Shown in pieces: positions 1 to 9,148 of a stretch of DNA of 64,000 bases. Source of the stretch: Oculatella sp. LEGE 06141 (GTDB lineage: Bacteria; Cyanobacteriota; Cyanobacteriia; Elainellales; Elainellaceae); the NCBI RefSeq assembly GCF_015207605.1, contig NZ_JADEWO010000021.1, positions 34,619 to 98,618 on the forward strand, read 5' to 3'. The notes under the pieces are model-generated. The model worked only from the letters and a program-made list of their open reading frames with translations. It was not told the origin of the DNA and did no database searches. Position numbers and translations under genes: made by a program. Every line of letters begins with the position of its first letter. The first letter of the stretch is position 1.

Positions 1-75
1 ATCAGTTTGGCTATGTTTTACCAGGCATACTTTTTTGGGCATAGCGGCGACGCTCACTGTTTTGCAACAGATGTT

Positions 76-2157
76 TCATCGCCAAATTCTGATCGTTGTA
101 TCACTACTGCTACTCACTAAGGTATTGTCGGCAAGGCTGCTGACCGATAGCACCTGGCTCGAATGAGCCGGGATCGTTTGAATCGATCGAGGTGTTTTGC
201 CAGGGGATCGGTCGGCCTGGGTATCCCATAGCTTAATGGTGTGGTCGAAACTGGCGCTGGCAATAGCTTGGGGACTTAAGAAAGTGACCGAAACAACGCG
301 ATCGCTGTGCCCTTCAAAGGTTTGCAGCAATTGTCCGGTTGAAGCATTCCACAGCTTCACAAATCCATCCCAGCCACCGCTGACAATCTGCTGCCCATCC
401 GGACTGAACGCCACCGCAGCAACGGCATCTCGATGGCCGCCTGGTTCGCCGAGCGTCCGCAGCAAATCACCTGTCGTTGCATTCCAGATACGAACCGTTT
501 TGTCTCCACTGCTGCTGGCGATCGTCTTACCATCTGGACTGAGAGCCACCGAATACACCACCGCTGTATGTGCCGACAGCGTGCGGCTCTCGCCCGTTTC
601 CAAATTCCAGATTCGTACCGTTCGGTCTTCGCTACCGCTCACCAGTGTTTGGCTATCTCGACTCAGCGCTACCGACAGCACGGGTGCCGTATGTCCCTCT
701 AACGTTTGAATCAGTTCGCCTGTCGTCAGATTCCATAGCTTAATGGTGCGATCGCCACTGCCACTGGCAAGCAGTTTCCCGTCTGCACTTAAACTGAGCG
801 ATTGCACCACATCGGTGTGTCCGGCCAGCGCCCGCTGTACCTGCCGCGTACCCACGTTCCACACGTTGATGGGATAGCGACCTGCGACCTGGGCGGTGTC
901 TACACTAACCAGCGATCGCCCATCGGGACTCAACAGAGCCGACTGAACTGGAGCCGTTCCCGTTAGCGTTTCGACCAACGCCAGTTGATTGCCCCCGGCA
1001 AGCGATCGAGGAACGAGGTTTGGATACTTCAGGACATAGGGCACGGCATACAGGCCGATTGTCAAAGCTAATACAGCTCCCCCCATGCCGATCAAAAGTT
1101 TAGACAGGTAGTGAGGTAACGCTGTTTCGGGCTTAATATCGCTGCGGGATACCGGGGTTGCTGGGATTGCGAGTCGCTGTCGTACCTGCGTCACGGCTTC
1201 GGCGGGGGAGGATAAAGTTGGACGTGTTGTTGCAGTTTGTAGCGCTGCCTTTAACTGGCTCACTGAAGCAAACCGATCGGTCGGCGATTTTTGCAAACAG
1301 CGCATGACGACCGCTTCCAGGGCAGACGGTAGCTGTTCACATCCGGATTGCGATCGCAACGGTTGCGGCGGTTTTGTGGCATGAGCCGTTAGCCAGGCAT
1401 GGTTGGTAATTGGGTGATTTCTAAAATCCAACCCAAACGGATCAATGCCCGACAGCATTTCGTAGAGAATCACGCCGAGGCTGTATATGTCCGATCGCTC
1501 ATCCACCGTGTCTCCGTCAAACTGTTCAGGAGAGGCATAGTGGCAGGTTCCCAGAAAAAGGTTGGTGGCAGTGTGTTCTGCCTGTAATGATTGAATTTTG
1601 GCAATACCGAAATCTATGATTTTGACAAATTCTCCTAACGCGGTTGGAATCAAGAAAATGTTGTCCGGCTTGAGGTCGCGATGCACGACTTTAATTTGTT
1701 CACTTGTATTGGTTTCTCGATTCCATAACACGACTCCAGCATGAGCAGCCTCCAACCCCGCACAAACCTGGATCATGATGTTGCAGGTTTGCTCGACCGA
1801 GAGGCGTGGCTGTTCTGTAAGCAACTGTCCCAGCGTTTGCCCCTGAAGGTACTCCATGACATAAAACGGGTAGTTTTCGGACGTTAATCCGTAATCGCTC
1901 ACCTGAACAATATGGGTACTTTTGAGAGCGGCGCAAATAGCACATTCACGCTCAAATCGCGTTTCTAACTCTCGATTATTCGTAATTGCAAGCGATTCTT
2001 TTAATACTTTCAGCGCGATCGCTTTGCCGAGCCGAGTATCCGTTGCCAGAAAAACATCGCCCATGCCGCCGCCGCCCAGCCGCTGATCGAGCCGATAGCG
2101 ATCGCCAACTAAACGACCAATCCATGTATCCGGTTGAGGTGAAGAATGTTGACTCAT
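76..2157 (-). CDS. Ser/Thr protein kinase with C-terminal WD40 propeller
   Basis: Membrane-anchored Hanks-type kinase of about 693 residues. The kinase domain (about 18-290) shows the glycine loop GGGGMGDVF, the invariant lysine in ALKVL, the catalytic loop HRDLKPDN near residue 157, DFG near 180 and YASPEQ for the APE motif, so it should be active. A single hydrophobic span (about 355-380) separates it from seven WD40 repeats with GH...SPDG...LW signatures, enough for one beta-propeller, which would lie on the far side of the membrane if the topology is simple. I chose the ATG at 2157 (MSQHSS); a GTG 13 codons upstream is possible and neither has a clear Shine-Dalgarno. It lies 53 bp downstream of another WD40 gene on the same strand, so the two are probably co-transcribed. 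Substrates are unknown. Confidence 0.93.
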   Translation of the reverse strand: MSQHSSPQPDTWIGRLVGDRYRLDQRLGGGGMGDVFLATDTRLGKAIALKVLKESLAITNNRELETRFERECAICAALKSTHIVQVSDYGLTSENYPFYVMEYLQGQTLGQLLTEQPRLSVEQTCNIMIQVCAGLEAAHAGVVLWNRETNTSEQIKVVHRDLKPDNIFLIPTALGEFVKIIDFGIAKIQSLQAEHTATNLFLGTCHYASPEQFDGDTVDERSDIYSLGVILYEMLSGIDPFGLDFRNHPITNHAWLTAHATKPPQPLRSQSGCEQLPSALEAVVMRCLQKSPTDRFASVSQLKAALQTATTRPTLSSPAEAVTQVRQRLAIPATPVSRSDIKPETALPHYLSKLLIGMGGAVLALTIGLYAVPYVLKYPNLVPRSLAGGNQLALVETLTGTAPVQSALLSPDGRSLVSVDTAQVAGRYPINVWNVGTRQVQRALAGHTDVVQSLSLSADGKLLASGSGDRTIKLWNLTTGELIQTLEGHTAPVLSVALSRDSQTLVSGSEDRTVRIWNLETGESRTLSAHTAVVYSVALSPDGKTIASSSGDKTVRIWNATTGDLLRTLGEPGGHRDAVAAVAFSPDGQQIVSGGWDGFVKLWNASTGQLLQTFEGHSDRVVSVTFLSPQAIASASFDHTIKLWDTQADRSPGKTPRSIQTIPAHSSQVLSVSSLADNTLVSSSSDTTIRIWR

Positions 2158-2210
2158 GGAAATTATGTCTACTCTGAGTCGATTTGCTACAAACACGCCG
2201 TCTTGTGGGG

Positions 2211-3362
2211 TTAGTTTCGCTGCCAGAGTGCGATTGTGCCATCCCGTGCGCCGCTAACCAATGTTTTGCCATCGGGGCTAAAGGCAACCGATAAAACCCA
2301 GTCAAAATTGCCAAACACCGTTGCTATTAGCGTTTTCTGCTCTAAATCCCACAGTTTAATTGTGCTGTCGATGCCGCCGCTGGCAAGGGTTTTACCATCG
2401 GGACTAAAGGCGATCGCCACAATGTGATTAACGTGTCCCAAAAACGAGTGCAGTTCCGTTCCAGTTTCAACATCCCAGAGCTTGATGGCACCGTCCCATC
2501 CGGCACTGGCGATCGTTTGACCACTGGGGGTAAAGGCCAACGCTCTCACCGTGTCGGTGTGTCCTGTCAGGGTTTGTAGGAGTTGGCCGGTGCGCCAGTC
2601 CCATAGCCGAATGGTGGTATCTTTGCTGCCGCTCGCCAACCGTTGCCCATCGGGACTAAAGGCGACGGGGAAGAGGCGATCGCGGTGCCCCGACAAGGTT
2701 CGCAGTAGCTGCCCGGTTTGCAGGTTCCACAGGCGAATGGTGCTGTCGCCACCGCCGCTAGCGAGCGTTTGACTATCGGGGGTGAATGCCAATGACCAGA
2801 TCACGCCAACATGCCCGTTTAGCGTTTGCAGCAGTTCGCCCGTTTGCAAGTTCCACAGCCGGATGGTGCGGTCAGCGCTCCCTGTTGCCAGAGTTTCACC
2901 ATCGGGGCTAATGGCGATCGCATGAATCACATCGGTATGACCCTGCAGCGTATGCAGTACTTTTTGTGTCTGCATGTCTCGAACTTCAACCACGCTGCCG
3001 CTAACCGAGGCCAGCGTGGTGCCATCGGGAGATAGCGCCACCCACCAGGCTGCCCCAAATCGCCCAATGGAGGTTTGTACACTCAACTGCTTCCACTCGG
3101 TTGCGATCGCGCAGTTCTCCAGAGCAATGCGCGGTTCAACTAACTGCGTTGCATCTGGTACGCCAGCATCCAGCGCTTGAATGGCAATGTTGCAGGGCTG
3201 AGCCGCTTGAGCAGCAGAGGGGTTTAATCCTTGTGCCGTGGGCGATCGGCTCAAATTGCCTAAGATAAATCCGGTTCCTAACAGAGCCAGCGATGCGGCA
3301 GCATAACCAAACCAGGATAGTTGTCTGGTTGTAGCGATCGATGTTTCATCATCATTGTTCAT
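2211..3362 (-). CDS. Membrane-anchored WD40 repeat protein
   Basis: About 383 residues. After a short polar N-terminus there is one hydrophobic segment (about 12-34, LSWFGYAAASLALLGTG), then a roughly 60-residue linker and seven WD40 repeats ending in WN/WD/WQ, a complete seven-bladed propeller acting as a protein-binding scaffold. The ATG at 3362 is preceded by a GAGAGG-type ribosome site; upstream in-frame starts have none. The repeats resemble those of the kinase directly downstream, so the pair may have arisen by duplication, or this protein may be a partner of the kinase. No catalytic motif is visible. Confidence 0.9.
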   Translation of the reverse strand: MNNDDETSIATTRQLSWFGYAAASLALLGTGFILGNLSRSPTAQGLNPSAAQAAQPCNIAIQALDAGVPDATQLVEPRIALENCAIATEWKQLSVQTSIGRFGAAWWVALSPDGTTLASVSGSVVEVRDMQTQKVLHTLQGHTDVIHAIAISPDGETLATGSADRTIRLWNLQTGELLQTLNGHVGVIWSLAFTPDSQTLASGGGDSTIRLWNLQTGQLLRTLSGHRDRLFPVAFSPDGQRLASGSKDTTIRLWDWRTGQLLQTLTGHTDTVRALAFTPSGQTIASAGWDGAIKLWDVETGTELHSFLGHVNHIVAIAFSPDGKTLASGGIDSTIKLWDLEQKTLIATVFGNFDWVLSVAFSPDGKTLVSGARDGTIALWQRN

Positions 3363-3504
3363 GGCACGAACCTCTCGATAGAAAAGGGATAATAGGGTTT
3401 GGTGCAATTGGCAATTGTATCCAGTGCTGACGTTGCCCCCCGCTGTAACGTAGCTGCATTGTTGAGGCAAGGAATTTCATCGCCTCAACAATGCCAGGTA
3501 AGGT

Positions 3505-4830
3505 CTAGGCCAGACCGAATTCAGCCGCAGAGAAGTTGCCCTGGTTGGCCACATCTGTGAGGTTGATCAGGTTTGCCTGAACGCTGAAGCGTCCACCGTT
3601 CGCCAAATCTTCGGAGAACACAACGCGGCTGAAGCCGAGTGTTTGGTTGAAGTAGACGAATGCACCGCGACCAGAGGTGATATTGTTGTTGTCGCGGATG
3701 GCGGCGGCGGCAGCTCCCGCATTTGCAAATCCGCCTTCGAGGACCAGAAGGTTGTTGTTTCCTGAGAGCGCACCAACCGCTCCCTTTTGGAAGTTGAGTT
3801 GATTCAGGCCAAATTGTTGGCGATCGAACACCACTTGATCTTCACCAATGGCAAAATCGGTTACAACATCAGGACGATTCAGGTTTTGACCTGCAACGCC
3901 GCCAGCAAACGGATCGGTAGAGAACTGGAATTTGTCACGACCTGCACCACCCGTGAGCGTGTCACCCAGCGTGGCATTATTGGCTCCGACGATGGTGCCA
4001 GTGCCGCCGATCAGCGTGTCATCGCCATTGCCGCCAACCGCAACTACACGGGTACTGCTGTTTCTGGCATCGAGGATGTCGTTGCCCTCACCGCCGTTAA
4101 ACTCCACAACTTCGACCCCTGTGTCTGTTAAATCATTGACGATAAAGGTGTCATTGCCACCGCCACCGTTAACATCAAACACCTCCGAGGTATCCACAGT
4201 AAGATCAAACTGACCAATGGCCAGTCCATCTAACCCAGTCCGCTCAAAGAACGCCTGGTTTTGAGCGTTTTTACCCAAAACGAAGTTGTCGCCTCTAGAC
4301 GACGAGCCATTCACTTCGATCGTGTCGCGCCCGTCGCCACCGCTCATGATGTCGTTGCCGTCACCGTCATTCCAGACCAGGGTGTCGTCTCCGGCATCGC
4401 CGCTCATGATGTCATTGCCGCGATCGCCCGTGATGAAGTCGTTGCCGCTACCGCCAAGCAAAAGATCATTGCCCGACCCGCCGCTGATATTATCATCGCC
4501 AGCACCGCCAGCAATGCGATCGCGCCCCGATCCGCCTTCAATAGTGTCGTCGCCAGATCCGGCAGTAATGCGATCGTTCCCGGCATTACCAGCAATGGTG
4601 TCGTCGCCTGTGCCGCCAATCAGCACATCATTACCGGCACCACCAATGATGTCGTCGCCATCTGCACCCCCATTAATCAGATCATTGCCCGTGCCACCGT
4701 TGCAACGGTCTTCACCAGCCAGGCCAAACAGCCGATCGTTTCCACCTTCTCCAAAGTAAACATCATCGTTACGGCTGCCTCTAAATAGGTCGTTCGCGTT
4801 GGTGCCGCGTAGATTGATTCCCTTAGCCAT
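3505..4830 (-). CDS. RTX (hemolysin-type) calcium-binding repeat protein
   Basis: About 441 residues with no Sec signal peptide. Residues about 15-190 hold tandem nonapeptides of the GGxGxDxL/U type (GGNDRLFGL, GGAGNDVLIGG, GGSGNDLLLGG), which form a calcium-filled parallel beta-roll. A second repeat patch lies around 260-330, and the C-terminus carries the DVVTDFAIGEDQVVFD module and a YFNQTLGFSRVVFSEDLA-like tail common in cyanobacterial RTX proteins. These features indicate export by a type I system, but no HlyB/HlyD/TolC gene is in the window. The ATG at 4830 follows AGGAGA at good spacing; the longer reading to 4914 has no such site. Role: probably a secreted or surface structural protein; no enzyme domain is seen. 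Confidence 0.9.
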   Translation of the reverse strand: MAKGINLRGTNANDLFRGSRNDDVYFGEGGNDRLFGLAGEDRCNGGTGNDLINGGADGDDIIGGAGNDVLIGGTGDDTIAGNAGNDRITAGSGDDTIEGGSGRDRIAGGAGDDNISGGSGNDLLLGGSGNDFITGDRGNDIMSGDAGDDTLVWNDGDGNDIMSGGDGRDTIEVNGSSSRGDNFVLGKNAQNQAFFERTGLDGLAIGQFDLTVDTSEVFDVNGGGGNDTFIVNDLTDTGVEVVEFNGGEGNDILDARNSSTRVVAVGGNGDDTLIGGTGTIVGANNATLGDTLTGGAGRDKFQFSTDPFAGGVAGQNLNRPDVVTDFAIGEDQVVFDRQQFGLNQLNFQKGAVGALSGNNNLLVLEGGFANAGAAAAAIRDNNNITSGRGAFVYFNQTLGFSRVVFSEDLANGGRFSVQANLINLTDVANQGNFSAAEFGLA

Positions 4831-5585
4831 CTTGATTTCTCCTGGTGTATCTGTTGAGTGTTTAATTGGATGCGCTGTGCGATCGCCGCCATTTTTGACG
4901 CACGAAGCGGTCAACCTGACAGGCTGTTTTTGATCTGAGAAACGTGAACCGTTGCTGTATTACTGAGGAGTTAGAACTATTTAGATCCGTCAGCTATTTA
5001 AGGTTTGAGCAACGCATTTTCAAATCCTGAATCTGGTCATTGCTAGAGCGATCGACAAGAACAATGTTTTTGTTAGTTGAGGAACCTGCAAGAAACAGGG
5101 ACTTGCGTCTGAACACAAGAACTAGATTAATCAAGCTTTTCCGTTTTGCCAGCAAGAAAAAGTCAGAAGAAGTCAGGTGTGAAGGTCATATGACTCGAAA
5201 AGGGATGTCATGCTCTGAATGGCGATTCATGAAACAGCCCTACAGAAGCACTTTGGGGACGATCAAAACCGTATCGTGTGTTTTGTAGTTGCCCCTGAAT
5301 TTTCTGATGTTGCAGCAGTTCTTAATCGAGTCAGCCACAATCTCGCCAGGATGGGTGTAGGGTGTAGGGTTTGAGGCGTGGTGAATGAAAATGAAAATGG
5401 CTGTAAGCAATAGCTGATCCAGTTTTTCCCCAGAACTAGAAGACGAGGGGGGCGGATGAAGACGCAATTGCTCCACTTCAAGGATTGAGACTCATCGTCT
5501 GACGTTACCTGACTTTTTCTTGCTGGCAAATGAAACGATTTTGCTTACGCTGGCTCTCAGTACTGCGTTTTGGGAGGCTGCGGCA
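4831..5585. other. Divergent intergenic region with one interspersed repeat
   Basis: About 750 bp between the divergent RTX gene and the Fe-S membrane protein gene. It must hold both promoters, though I cannot place them with confidence. It contains one copy of the interspersed 90-bp element (5310-5406). Short open frames here run through the repeat or lack initiation signals and are not called. Confidence 0.6.
5310..5406 (-). repeat. Interspersed ~90-bp element, copy A
   Basis: Reverse-strand copy of an element also found at 41293, 47168 and 50867. Read on the minus strand it starts TTACAGCCATTTTCATTTTC and ends AACTGCTGCAA, so the ends are short inverted repeats (TTACAGC/GCTGYAA). Its middle has a CCCTACACCC-rich run followed by a conserved CTGGCGAGATTGTGGCTGAC block. 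It has no coding capacity. Confidence 0.85.
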
Positions 5586-7355
5586 ATGTTTTCGAAACTG
5601 TCGGAAAGGGTTATGCATCGATTGCGCTGGGGACTAACGATCGGCTGGCTCATTCTGATTGTGTCGATGTTTTATGATCCGGTGTCAGCCGCATGGACGA
5701 TGAGCGATCGCCTCTTTGCCGCCACCACGGTCAACGGTTGCTTTCAGTTTCAAGGAGAGTGCCGTCCTATTGACCCTTACCCAATGGGAGCGCGACTGTT
5801 CTGGGGGATGGTATTACCGCTGGTAATTCTAACACTGCTGATTTTTGGTCATGAGGCATGGCGACGCATCTGCCCATTGTCATTCTTATCACAGATTCCT
5901 CGTGCCCTGGGCTGGCAGCGGAAGCGCACCATTAGCGAAACATCGTGGCTCGGTCGTAATGCGTTGTCCCTGCAATGGAGTTTGCTATTTATCGGATTAA
6001 ATCTGCGGCTGTTGCTGGTCAATTCCGATCGCCACTGGTTAGGGCTATTCTTGCTGCTCACAATTGGTGCTGCCCTGACGATTGGCTTCCTCTATGACGG
6101 CAAAACCTGGTGCAACTATTTCTGCCCAATGGCTCCAGTACAGAAAATTTACAGCGAGCCGAGTGGACTGTTTGGCAGTATTGCCCACACTGCACCACCC
6201 AAAACCATTACACAATCCATGTGCCGCACGGTAGACAAAAGTGGCAGCGAAAAAAGCGCCTGCGTTGCCTGCAAAACGGGATGCATGGATATTGATGCCG
6301 AGGGCGATTACTGGAACGACCTTCGCAAAATCGATCGCAAACTGCTCTACTACGGCTATGTGGGACTGGTGATCGGATTTTATTTGTACTTCTGGCTCTA
6401 TTCTGGCAACTGGAATTTGCTGTCCGCAGGCGTTTGGAATGAAACCAACCAGCTAGCAACGTTACTGAATCCAGGCTTTTTCATTGCTGGTCGAGCGATC
6501 GCCATTCCCAAGCTGATCGCCGCGCCGTTCACGCTTACAATCACGACTGGTTTAACCTACGCGATCGGACTGTGGGCAGAACGTCAGGCGAAGCAACTCA
6601 ATCAGCGCTGGGGAAATCCACTCAGTGTGGATCAGGTGCAAAGCCGTCTGTTTGCGATCGCCAGCTTTATGGCCTTCAACCTGCTGTTTTTCCTGGGTGT
6701 TCGCTCAACATTGGGCTACCTGCCAGCGATCGCTCAGCAAAGTCTGACCTGGGTTGCCGTTGCCGCCAGTAGCCTGTGGCTAGCAAAAACCTGGCAGCGC
6801 AGTGCCCAACGCTACAACCGTGAACGGGATGCAAACTTGCTGCGGCGGCAACTCACTAAACTCAACATTGACCTGACTCAAGCGCTGGAAGGGCGATCGC
6901 TCGATGAACTAAATCCTGATGAACTGTATGCCCTGGCAAAAGTACTGCCTGGTTTTTCGCAAGACTACCAGCTTCAGGTGTATCGAGGCGTGTTGCGAGA
7001 CGCGTTTGAGCAGCATAGCATTACTGCCCGGATGAGTGTGACCGTCTTCCGTCCGCTGCGGCAAAAACTGGGACTATCAGATGAGCTGCACTGGTCGGCG
7101 TTAGACCAACTGCAAACGCAAGAGCCACAACTGTTTGTAGTGGAGCGATCGCGGCAAACGGAACCAACGCTGCGACGAGAGAGCGATCGCCATCAGGATG
7201 TCACAGTTTATCGTGGCAATGCCGCCTCACCATCGAGGAAAACAATTGATCACCGAAGCAATGCAGATACAACGGTTGTTCGTCCGCTGAAGGATGAAAC
7301 AAGCCACGAGCGCGATCGCACTAACAATTCTTCCAATTCTTCCAATGACCTGTAG
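5586..7355 (+). CDS. NapH/CcoG-like Fe-S membrane electron-transfer protein
   Basis: About 589 residues with roughly eight hydrophobic segments. Two cytosolic-type cysteine motifs follow membrane spans: RRICPLSF, and WCNYFCPMAP with the CxxxCP pattern of NapH, NosR and CcoG polyferredoxins. After these comes a cysteine cluster (SMC...SACVACKTGCMDID) able to bind a [4Fe-4S] centre. It probably passes electrons in or through the membrane; donor and acceptor are unknown. The C-terminal ~170 residues are soluble and end in a charged, disordered tail with two similar threonine motifs, DVTVYRG and DTTVVRP, and a Ser/Asn-rich end. I chose the ATG at 5586 because GGGAGG lies at ideal spacing; a TTG at 5520 is the longest frame. 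The next gene starts 35 bp downstream and encodes a matching reductase with an FHA domain. Confidence 0.85.
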   Translation: MFSKLSERVMHRLRWGLTIGWLILIVSMFYDPVSAAWTMSDRLFAATTVNGCFQFQGECRPIDPYPMGARLFWGMVLPLVILTLLIFGHEAWRRICPLSFLSQIPRALGWQRKRTISETSWLGRNALSLQWSLLFIGLNLRLLLVNSDRHWLGLFLLLTIGAALTIGFLYDGKTWCNYFCPMAPVQKIYSEPSGLFGSIAHTAPPKTITQSMCRTVDKSGSEKSACVACKTGCMDIDAEGDYWNDLRKIDRKLLYYGYVGLVIGFYLYFWLYSGNWNLLSAGVWNETNQLATLLNPGFFIAGRAIAIPKLIAAPFTLTITTGLTYAIGLWAERQAKQLNQRWGNPLSVDQVQSRLFAIASFMAFNLLFFLGVRSTLGYLPAIAQQSLTWVAVAASSLWLAKTWQRSAQRYNRERDANLLRRQLTKLNIDLTQALEGRSLDELNPDELYALAKVLPGFSQDYQLQVYRGVLRDAFEQHSITARMSVTVFRPLRQKLGLSDELHWSALDQLQTQEPQLFVVERSRQTEPTLRRESDRHQDVTVYRGNAASPSRKTIDHRSNADTTVVRPLKDETSHERDRTNNSSNSSNDL

Positions 7356-7390
7356 GGCATCACTCAATTGCTGTTGATAGGAGACTAAAC

Positions 7391-8827
7391 ATGCTCAAGA
7401 TTAAGCAACTTAATACCCGGATTCATGACATTCAAGTTGCTGTGGTGACGCCAGAAACACTGCCTCAGCAGGAATGTCTAATTGGGCGGGCTGCTCATTG
7501 TCACCTGATCTTAGATAGCGTTGATGTGAGCCGAGTTCATGGCAAAATCCTGCTGCAAAACGGGCAATACTACTACAACGATTTAGGTAGTGCCAACGGT
7601 TCTTATTTCAATGACAAACCCATTGCGATCGATCAATTGTGTTGCCTGAAGCCAGGAGATCGGTTGAGCATTGGTGATTTTGTGCTGCTGATTGAAGCGA
7701 TCGAACCTGTTTCGCAACCGTTGTCACCGCAGAGCAACCGCCCAATGTGGACAAACGGCAACCTGACCGTGCACTGTATCCGCATCGTTGCAGAAACCGC
7801 TGATGTGAAAACATTCACGTTTGTAGCTGAACCCGCCATTTTGTTTGACTACCTGCCCGGTCAATTTGTCACTTTAGAACTGGACATTAACGGCGAAGAG
7901 GTGCTGCGCTCCTACTCCATTTCGTCTTCGCCTACACGTCCGCACACGCTAGAAATTACGGTGAAACGAGTGCCGCCACCAGCCGATGCGCCACAAGCAC
8001 CACCAGGACTCGTTTCCAATTGGTTACACGATCATCTTAAGGTGGGTCATTCCGTCAAATTGAACGGTATTCTGGGTAAGTTTACCTGTTTACCAGATCC
8101 ACCAACCAGGCTCTTGATGATTTCTGCCGGAAGCGGCATTACGCCAATGATGTCGATGTCGCGCTGGTTTGCAGATACCGGAGCAGAAACAGAAATCGTT
8201 TTCTTTCATTGCGCTCGTACTCCTGGCGATATCATTTTTCGGCAGGAATTAGAGTTGATGGCGGCACGGTTGGCTAATTTTCGGCTGGCGATCGCCACCA
8301 CGCGCCCGCAGCCGGGACACTCCTGGTTTAGCTTCACAGGCCGATTAGACCCGGCCATGCTGCAAACCATTGCACCCGATTTTGGCGATCGTACTGTTTA
8401 TGTTTGTGGGCCGGAGGGCTTCATGCAAAGTACAAAAACGCTGTTTGAAGGTCTGGGGTTTCCCATGCAAAACTATCATGAGGAAAGCTTTGGTGCGCCC
8501 AAAAAATTGAAAGAAGCCAAACCCAAACCGCCTGTGGTTTCCTCGCCTGTATCTGCATCCAGCCAGCCAAGCGTGTATTTCTCGCAATCTCAAAAAGACA
8601 TTGCCAGCGATGGGACAGAAACACTTCTAGAATTGGCGGAACAGGCAGGCATCAAAATTCGCAGCAATTGCAGACAGGGTGTATGCGGTGCCTGTAAAAA
8701 ACGCAAGCTTGAAGGTTCCGTTCGCTATGATTCAGAGCCAGATGGACTCAACAGCAGCGATCGCGACGCAGGATATGTTTTGACCTGTGTTGCAGCACCG
8801 CTCGATCGCGTTGTGCTTGAGGCATGA
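7391..8827 (+). CDS. FHA-domain NAD(P)H:flavin-[2Fe-2S] reductase (Hcr/phenol-hydroxylase-reductase type)
   Basis: A 478-residue fusion. The FHA phosphothreonine-binding domain (about 20-100) has GR, SRVHG and the NDLGSANGSYF loop. The FAD-binding ferredoxin-reductase domain (about 115-215) has RSYSISSSP, the RxYS flavin motif. The NAD(P) domain (about 235-345) has SAGSGITPMMSM and VYVCGPEGFM. The C-terminal plant-type [2Fe-2S] ferredoxin (about 395-478) has CRQGVCGAC near residue 426 and the fourth cysteine in VLTCVAAP. The chemistry is NAD(P)H to FAD to [2Fe-2S] to an acceptor, by family knowledge of Hcr-type reductases. The FHA fusion is unusual and suggests docking to a phosphorylated partner. 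A GGAG ribosome site precedes the ATG. The likely acceptor is the Fe-S membrane protein 35 bp upstream; this is inferred from adjacency. Confidence 0.93.
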   Translation: MLKIKQLNTRIHDIQVAVVTPETLPQQECLIGRAAHCHLILDSVDVSRVHGKILLQNGQYYYNDLGSANGSYFNDKPIAIDQLCCLKPGDRLSIGDFVLLIEAIEPVSQPLSPQSNRPMWTNGNLTVHCIRIVAETADVKTFTFVAEPAILFDYLPGQFVTLELDINGEEVLRSYSISSSPTRPHTLEITVKRVPPPADAPQAPPGLVSNWLHDHLKVGHSVKLNGILGKFTCLPDPPTRLLMISAGSGITPMMSMSRWFADTGAETEIVFFHCARTPGDIIFRQELELMAARLANFRLAIATTRPQPGHSWFSFTGRLDPAMLQTIAPDFGDRTVYVCGPEGFMQSTKTLFEGLGFPMQNYHEESFGAPKKLKEAKPKPPVVSSPVSASSQPSVYFSQSQKDIASDGTETLLELAEQAGIKIRSNCRQGVCGACKKRKLEGSVRYDSEPDGLNSSDRDAGYVLTCVAAPLDRVVLEA

Positions 8828-9148
8828 GGCATCAATGGTGATTTAGCTCCAATCTGCCGAGGGTAATCCCTGCTTCTTTTTCTCAGAAGTGGGGATATTT
8901 GCATGTGTAGATTGAAGTCACGTTGCGATCGCTCAAGCGGTTCTACCATACATGACAAAATCTGACTTTCTTCGCTGGCTTCATACTGACTTTCTCGAAC
9001 TGACAAATTCAATACACTTTTCTATCTTGAATAAGTGCAGGTAACGCACTGGCTGAATTGATAAAGGCGATCGAACTTAACCCATCATTGATTCGCATTT
9101 AGTTCAACTCAATTCACACTAATCTCTTCTACATTTCAGGAAAATACA
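8828..9148. other. Intergenic region, no gene seen
   Basis: About 320 bp. I see no convincing gene, hairpin terminator or repeat. An AGGA ribosome site lies directly before the next ATG. The gap is long enough for a separate promoter for the pre-peptidase-type gene that follows. Confidence 0.4.

Noticed and set aside
3932..4780. Repeated DNA units that might be a CRISPR array
   Set aside because: The periodicity is 27 bp (nine codons) with no spacer structure; it encodes RTX nonapeptides. The WD40 genes likewise give ~120-bp protein repeats.
4261..4788. Long plus-strand open frames opposite the RTX gene
   Set aside because: They are antisense shadows of the GGxGxDxL repeats; the strongly periodic codon pattern belongs to the minus strand, which has a ribosome site and family match.
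5240..5529. Two minus-strand frames of 78 and 88 codons
   Set aside because: They run through the interspersed 90-bp element and have no initiation signal; the repeat explains them.
8345..8624. Minus-strand frames of 67-82 codons inside the FHA-reductase gene
   Set aside because: They lie antisense to a gene with full domain support and have no own signals.
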